Position numbers and translations under genes: made by a program. DNA of 64,000 nucleotides from Chryseobacterium indologenes (GTDB lineage: Bacteria > Bacteroidota > Bacteroidia > Flavobacteriales > Weeksellaceae). The stretch spans positions 17,846 to 81,845 of the forward strand of contig DJTE01000039.1 in assembly GCA_002439165.1 (NCBI GenBank), given 5' to 3'. Of this stretch, positions 59,290 to 64,000 are shown piece after piece; position 1 is the stretch's first letter, and each line of letters opens with the position of its first letter. The notes under the pieces are model-generated. The model was not told the origin of the DNA. It saw only the letters and a program-made list of their open reading frames with translations, and did no database searches.

Positions 59290-62124
59290 ATGGACGCAAC
59301 ACAAGATAAAAGACTCTTTCTCATCGATGCCTATGCGATGATCTTCAGAGGATATTACGCACTGATCAGGAATCCTAGACTCACCAGCAAAGGGCTGGAC
59401 ACTTCCGCTGTTTTCGGTTTTACCAACTCTCTGATCGAACTGATCAGAAGAGAAAAACCTACCCACCTTGCCGTTGTTTTCGACGTAGGCCAGGCCAGTG
59501 TAAGAACAGAAGACTTTTCAGACTATAAGGCCAACAGAAGTGAAACTCCTGAAGCCATTAAAATTGCCGTTCCATACATCCACAGAATTCTGGAAGCAAT
59601 GCATATTCCGATTTTGGGAGTAGAAGGTTATGAAGCAGACGACGTAATCGGAACAATTGCCTGCAAAGCAGAAAAAGAAGGCTATACCACATTTATGGTA
59701 ACACCGGATAAAGATTTTGCACAACTGGTGACCGACAAAATCAAGATCTATAAACCGGGATTAAAAGGAGGCGATATCGAAATCCTGGGCGTTGAGGAGG
59801 TCAAAGCAAAATATGAAATTGAAGACCCTAAACAGGTAATCGATTATCTGGCAATGATGGGAGATGCAGTAGACAATATTCCGGGACTGGACGGTGTTGG
59901 TGAGAAAACTGCCATGAAATTCCTTAAAGAATACGGAAGCATTGAGAACCTGCTGGCCAATACGGATCAGCTGAAAGGAAAACTGAAAGAGAAAGTGGAA
60001 GCTTCGGCAGAACGCGGAATCTTATCCAAAAAGCTGGCAACCATCATCTGTGACGCTCCCGTAGAATTCCACCAGGAACAGTACGATCTTGAAACTCCGG
60101 ACTTTGAAAAAGTAAAAGAAGTTTTTGATGAGATAGAATTCAGAAGACTGTACGAAAATCTGTACAGGGCATTTGCTCCGGCAGCAGCTGAAACAGTAGT
60201 CGTAAGCGAAGTTGAGGTAAAACAGACCGCTTCAGGTACAGAAGTAAAGGGGCAGGTGATGCAGCTTGACCTTTTTGCCAATTTTGAAGAACTGGATCAG
60301 GCTACCTCTACCAAATCTACTATTGAACACAACGATCATCTGTATCAGTTTGTCAACAATCCGAAAGCCCAAAAAGTACTGGTTAGTAATTTGTTGAAAC
60401 AGAGGGCGGTCTGTTTCGATACCGAAACTACTTCCCTGAATGAACTGGAAGCCGAACTTGTAGGAATGAGTTTCTCCTATAAAAAAGGACTCGCTTATTA
60501 TATCCCTCTATCCGAAGATAAAGGAGAAGTATTACAGACTCTGGAAATTTTCAGACCGTTTTTTGAAAAAGAAGACCTTCTGAAGATCGCCCATAATCTT
60601 AAATTCGATTATAAAATTTTAAAACAATACGGGATTACGGTAAAAGGGGCCATGTTTGATACCATGATTGCCCATTACCTGCTGAATCCGGACGGAAGAC
60701 ACGGAATGGATTATCTTTCTGAAGTATACCTGAACTATAAACCTGTTTCCATTGAGACCATCATCGGTAAAAAAGGAAAAAAACAGGGGAACTTCAGAGA
60801 TGCGGACCTGAGAACCCAAACCGACTATGCAGCAGAAGATGCCGATGTGACATTCCAGTTATACGAGCTTTTTGCCCCGCAGCTGAAAAAAGAAAACCTG
60901 GAAGAACTTTTCTTCAAAATAGAAATGCCGCTGATGGAAGTTCTGGCCAAAATGGAACTTGCCGGAATATCTCTCGATGAAAAATGGCTGGCTCAGGAAA
61001 GCGTAGATCTTGAAAATGATCTGAAACAGCTGGAAACCAAAATTTTTGAACTGTCAGGGGAAGAATTCAATATGAACTCACCCAAACAGCTGGGAGAGAT
61101 TCTCTTTGAAAAGCTACAACTCGATCCTAAAGCTAAAAAAACAAAAACAGGACAATATGCAACCTCCGAGGACGTTCTTCAGAAACTTTCCTCGAAACAT
61201 GAAATTATCAAGCATATCCTGGAATACAGAACTTACCAGAAACTGAAATCTACCTATGTAGATGCACTGCCTTCGCAGATTGATAAAGAAGACCAGAGAG
61301 TACATACCAACTTTTCCCAGACCACTGCTGCAACCGGCCGTCTGGCAAGTGTAAACCCGAACCTTCAGAATATTCCGATCAGAACACTCCGTGGGCAGCA
61401 GATCAGAGGAGCCTTCGTTTCCGGAGAAGGAAAGAAGATCATCTCTGCCGACTACTCGCAGATCGAACTTCGTCTGATCGCTGAAATTTCAGGAGAAGAA
61501 AATATGATCAAAGCTTTCCAGAACGGAGAAGATATCCATGCTTCCACTGCAGCCAAACTTTTTAAAATTCCGTTGGAAGAAGTTTCAAAAACCCAGAGAA
61601 GCCAGGCAAAAACAGTGAACTTTGGAATTATTTACGGACAGGGAGCATTTGCTCTGGCAGAACAGACCGGATTATCCAGAACCGAAGCCAAACACATGAT
61701 CGAAGCCTATTTTGAAACCTATCCGAAACTGAAGGAATATATGGCGGAACAGGTGAATAAAGCACGCCAACTGGGGTATGTGGAAACCATCCTGGGAAGA
61801 AAAAGGCATTTAAAAGACATCAATTCCAACAATTTTGTGGTAAGAGGTCATGCCGAAAGAAACGCTGTGAATGCGCCGGTTCAGGGAAGTGCCGCAGATG
61901 TTGTAAAACTTGCGATGATTAAAATCGATAAAGAACTGGACGCACAGAATCTGAAAACCAAAATGCTTCTGCAGGTTCACGACGAACTGGTGTTCGAATC
62001 TCCTGCTGAGGAAATTGAAGCCGCTTCAGCACTCATCAAAAAAGAAATGGAAAGTGCCCTTGAAACACAGGTACCGTTACTGGTAGAAGTGGGAGTAGGG
62101 AACAACTGGCTGGAAGCACATTAA
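59290..62124 (+). CDS. polA: DNA polymerase I
   Basis: The 944-residue protein has all three domains. The 5'-3' exonuclease is at residues about 1-300 (RLFLIDAYAMIFRGYYAL; EADDVIGTIA; DAVDNIPGLDGVGEKTA). The 3'-5' exonuclease retains DTETTSLN, with catalytic Asp/Glu, and a later YAAEDADVTFQLY. The polymerase has motif A SADYSQIELRLIAEISG, motif B RSQAKTVNFGIIYG and motif C QVHDELVFE. It functions in repair and Okazaki fragment maturation. Its own terminator follows. Confidence 0.95.
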   Translation: MDATQDKRLFLIDAYAMIFRGYYALIRNPRLTSKGLDTSAVFGFTNSLIELIRREKPTHLAVVFDVGQASVRTEDFSDYKANRSETPEAIKIAVPYIHRILEAMHIPILGVEGYEADDVIGTIACKAEKEGYTTFMVTPDKDFAQLVTDKIKIYKPGLKGGDIEILGVEEVKAKYEIEDPKQVIDYLAMMGDAVDNIPGLDGVGEKTAMKFLKEYGSIENLLANTDQLKGKLKEKVEASAERGILSKKLATIICDAPVEFHQEQYDLETPDFEKVKEVFDEIEFRRLYENLYRAFAPAAAETVVVSEVEVKQTASGTEVKGQVMQLDLFANFEELDQATSTKSTIEHNDHLYQFVNNPKAQKVLVSNLLKQRAVCFDTETTSLNELEAELVGMSFSYKKGLAYYIPLSEDKGEVLQTLEIFRPFFEKEDLLKIAHNLKFDYKILKQYGITVKGAMFDTMIAHYLLNPDGRHGMDYLSEVYLNYKPVSIETIIGKKGKKQGNFRDADLRTQTDYAAEDADVTFQLYELFAPQLKKENLEELFFKIEMPLMEVLAKMELAGISLDEKWLAQESVDLENDLKQLETKIFELSGEEFNMNSPKQLGEILFEKLQLDPKAKKTKTGQYATSEDVLQKLSSKHEIIKHILEYRTYQKLKSTYVDALPSQIDKEDQRVHTNFSQTTAATGRLASVNPNLQNIPIRTLRGQQIRGAFVSGEGKKIISADYSQIELRLIAEISGEENMIKAFQNGEDIHASTAAKLFKIPLEEVSKTQRSQAKTVNFGIIYGQGAFALAEQTGLSRTEAKHMIEAYFETYPKLKEYMAEQVNKARQLGYVETILGRKRHLKDINSNNFVVRGHAERNAVNAPVQGSAADVVKLAMIKIDKELDAQNLKTKMLLQVHDELVFESPAEEIEAASALIKKEMESALETQVPLLVEVGVGNNWLEAH

Positions 62125-62150
62125 TCGATTATTTCTTCAGTATACATAAC

Positions 62151-62180
62151 AACTTCCGCACACCGGCGGAAGTTTTTTTA
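62151..62180 (+). terminator. Terminator of polA
   Basis: AACTTCCGC (62151-62159) and GCGGAAGTT (62166-62174) form a 9-bp stem followed by T6. Confidence 0.88.
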
Positions 62181-62672
62181 TCACCATAGATTTCCTGATA
62201 ATAAAAAGAAGACTTAAAGCCTATGATAAATTTCTGAATTTGATTTTTTGTATAACACTTAAATCTTTATCTAAATCATATTCTTTCACTGTTTTTTCTA
62301 ATTGAGAAGATAATATGCTGATGATGAATTCTCATGCAATGTTTTCTTTTCTGAAGCTGTTGATTTAAGAGAGCAAAGGCTGCAATCAACTTTGTTGATT
62401 CGTCGAAGCATAGGATAGATATAAAGCTTCATCAGCGACGAACTCATTTAAAATAAAGCGGATTAATTCATCAACTTTGCGTAAATATTTTTGCAGACCT
62501 GAAGAAATATAAAATTTAGCTGATCTATCTACTTTTATTAATTTTAGATATATCGGTAAACAAATGTATATGGATTTTTACTGAAATTTAAACATCCTCC
62601 TAGAGCTTTTTCATTTTATAAAGTCTTTGCTATATACCGTTTCTCAATATTTCATCAAATTAAAATCCCTGC
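62181..62672. other. Gene-free region with a decayed minus-strand frame
   Basis: No intact gene is supported. On the minus strand from about 62552 to a TGA at 62386, a frame of about 55 codons without a start reads protein-like (for example FYISSGLQKYLRKVDELI and FVADEALYLSYASTNQQS). The rest is AT-rich. It probably is a remnant of a lost gene. Confidence 0.4.
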
Positions 62673-63044
62673 TTATTTTTTCAGCAGACTTTCAATAAGC
62701 TTGCTTTGTGCTTCTACCAACTTGTTAATATCATGCTGGTTTTTAATAATACTTTCTATTAGCTCGTCTGAAAAGGTATTATTAATAGTTACAGTATTGT
62801 TATTATGAATATTTCCCACTGCTCGGTCTGTATTGTTTTGTACAATAGATGTTTCATCTAATAGATCATATACATCCGTTTCGTAGAAATCTGCAATTTT
62901 CATCAGGTTTTCCATGGCAGGCTTCGACTTGTCGCTTTCCCATTTGTTGTAAGCGTTCTGGGAAATATGCAGCCGTTCTGCGATCTGTGCCTGGGTAAGG
63001 TTTTTCCCTGTTCGTAGTTTGTTGAGTTTGGTTCCCAAAGTCAT
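62673..63044 (-). CDS. XRE-family helix-turn-helix regulator
   Basis: The 123-residue protein has an N-terminal XRE domain (residues about 5-60: LNKLRTGKNLTQAQIAERLH, ISQNAYNKWESDKSKPAMEN) and a C-terminal Asn-rich linker and helical tail (ESIIKNQHDINKLVEAQSKL) that may dimerise. It is isolated. A target is unknown. Confidence 0.85.
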   Translation of the reverse strand: MTLGTKLNKLRTGKNLTQAQIAERLHISQNAYNKWESDKSKPAMENLMKIADFYETDVYDLLDETSIVQNNTDRAVGNIHNNNTVTINNTFSDELIESIIKNQHDINKLVEAQSKLIESLLKK

Positions 63045-63197
63045 CCCGTAAATTTTATGCTAAAGTAAAGAAAAAAATAAAAAAACAACTAAGGTTCAGG
63101 CATTTTACAACCAAACTTGTAGAAGAATAAATATTTATTTTCTGATTTTTGTTTCGGGAAAAATTATATATTTACTTACACCAAAAACAAAATGTTT

Positions 63198-64000
63198 ATG
63201 AAAAAAAATCTATTACTCAGGCTCTGCCTGATGGTGAGTGCGGTACTCGCTCTTTACTCCTGTATTTCCGATGACCTTCCCTTGCAGGAAAATTCTTCCG
63301 GAGACAATTCTTTCCAGATCTTTAGCAACCGCAGCAGCCAATACGCCCGGAAAAGAGGTTCCACCCTGTATTACCAGGAAGCATTCCGCGATCTGTACTT
63401 TTATTATTACAAAAATCATCCGAAAGAAGCTCCGGATTTCCGAGACTTCAAAAAGTCTTACATCGATTTCCGGTTTGCATCGCAGGTGATGTATGCAGAA
63501 GATTCTACACGCTATGTACTCTTTCCGTATATAGAAGATGAGCAGGTGAAATATGTAATGGCTTGCTCGGTAGACAGTAAGCACAGCTATGTGGCTTTTT
63601 ATTTTCCGGAGAAAAACAAAGTGGTACAGGATGCGATCACCACTTTCGCTATGTCTATACAGGGCAAAGGAACTCCGGGATTTGATCAGAATAATCCTGT
63701 ACCCATTGAGGAAGTGGTGATCCCAACCCCACCCAGACAGCCATCGTTTCTGATGCCTTTTGAACCTGTTTTCAATTACCCGATGCCGCCACCGGGAGAC
63801 TGTGGCACGTATGGTAACTGTGGAGGTGGCGGGAGCTCGTCTCCGCCGATAATACCGCCGCCTGCAACATCTTGTGAGAAAATAAAAGAAAAACAAAATA
63901 ACTTAAAATATGCAGACAAATATAATGCTCTGAATAAAGCTGAGATTTTTAATATGAACAAAGAGAGAGGGTTTTATGAAAAACAACCCCCTTTAGGGGT
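63198..64000 (+). CDS. Lipoprotein, 3' truncated by the window edge
   Basis: The frame is open to the last base. It begins KKNLLLRLCLMVSAVLALYSC with a lipobox LYSC (Cys about residue 22), and an in-frame ATG 6 bp upstream is an alternative start. Residues about 40-165 form a soluble domain (ARKRGSTLYYQEAFRDLYFY, YIEDEQVKYVMACSVDSKH), followed by a Pro/Gly/Cys-rich linker (MPPPGDCGTYGNCGGGGSS) and a new Lys-rich domain start (KIKEKQNNLKYADKYN). This layout, anchor plus linker plus C-terminal module cut off here, suggests a surface protein with a variable C-terminal domain. Confidence 0.75.
   Translation, partial: MKKNLLLRLCLMVSAVLALYSCISDDLPLQENSSGDNSFQIFSNRSSQYARKRGSTLYYQEAFRDLYFYYYKNHPKEAPDFRDFKKSYIDFRFASQVMYAEDSTRYVLFPYIEDEQVKYVMACSVDSKHSYVAFYFPEKNKVVQDAITTFAMSIQGKGTPGFDQNNPVPIEEVVIPTPPRQPSFLMPFEPVFNYPMPPPGDCGTYGNCGGGGSSSPPIIPPPATSCEKIKEKQNNLKYADKYNALNKAEIFNMNKERGFYEKQPPLG

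Overview
The window looks like a chromosomal segment of a flavobacterium, most probably Chryseobacterium or a close relative (Weeksellaceae, Bacteroidota). Support comes from TAnnTTTG promoter boxes in place of an E. coli-type -10, the scarcity of Shine-Dalgarno sequences, type IX-secretion sorting tails with delta-60 repeats, a Bacteroidota-type curli operon, and genes of a type VI secretion system of subtype iii (T6SSiii: TssO/TssP/TssR, TssD-type Hcp). I found no rRNA, insertion sequence, CRISPR array or phage genes. A single tRNA-like relic is the only RNA-gene candidate. Both ends cut a gene. Layout: (1) 1-12.0 kb is housekeeping and redox/detoxification: a truncated quinone oxidoreductase, a cupin, three GNAT acetyltransferases, a LysR regulator, a metallophosphoesterase, an MdaB-like/monooxygenase/DJ-1 operon, two aldo-keto reductases, a DoxX/AhpD-like pair, a Crp-family regulator and a nitronate monooxygenase. 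(2) 12.2-15.5 kb (minus strand) is an envelope operon: NUDIX hydrolase, PlsC-type acyltransferase, a lipoprotein and Mpl. (3) 15.8-21.2 kb is a curli-like amyloid operon: a 22-half-repeat subunit, a small second subunit, CsgE with a CsgH-like N-terminus, CsgF, CsgG with a beta-barrel-like tail, and a lipoprotein beta-propeller. A convergent LuxR-type regulator with a degenerate receiver follows. (4) 22.7-28.7 kb (minus) has two tandem delta-60 secreted proteins, RNase G, a 29-residue basic protein, HU and a LuxR-type response regulator with Glu at the phosphoacceptor site. (5) 28.9-59.0 kb is a T6SSiii region: two TssO-like proteins, a PKD protein (TssP), TssR, four hcp copies, three vgrG copies, ClpV/TssH, a lytic transglycosylase and several effector/immunity cassettes. 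(6) 59.3-64 kb has polA, an XRE regulator and a truncated lipoprotein gene. How the T6SS part works together: TssO/P/R are envelope-complex parts and ClpV recycles the sheath. Each hcp heads a cargo module. Module 1 is hcp1-vgrG1-transglutaminase-like toxin-lipoprotein. Module 2 is hcp2-amidase toxin-lipoprotein-vgrG2-papain/NlpC-like cysteine toxin-lipoprotein. Module 3 is hcp3-vgrG3-LysM protein-PAAR-like toxin-membrane protein-TPR protein. Module 4 is hcp4 followed by a secreted YD-repeat-like protein. The sheath and baseplate genes (tssB, C, E, F, G, K) and tssN/tssQ are not recognisable here, so they must lie elsewhere. The most notable new observation is that all four hcp promoters carry the same pair of tandem dyads (consensus TCGTAGAANTAC, 21-22 bp apart) ending exactly 49 bp upstream of the -7 box, which points to one activator controlling all four modules. 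The curli promoter has a similar architecture with a different sequence. A second observation is a short shared N-terminal tag on effectors of unrelated catalytic class, a possible T6SSiii loading signal.
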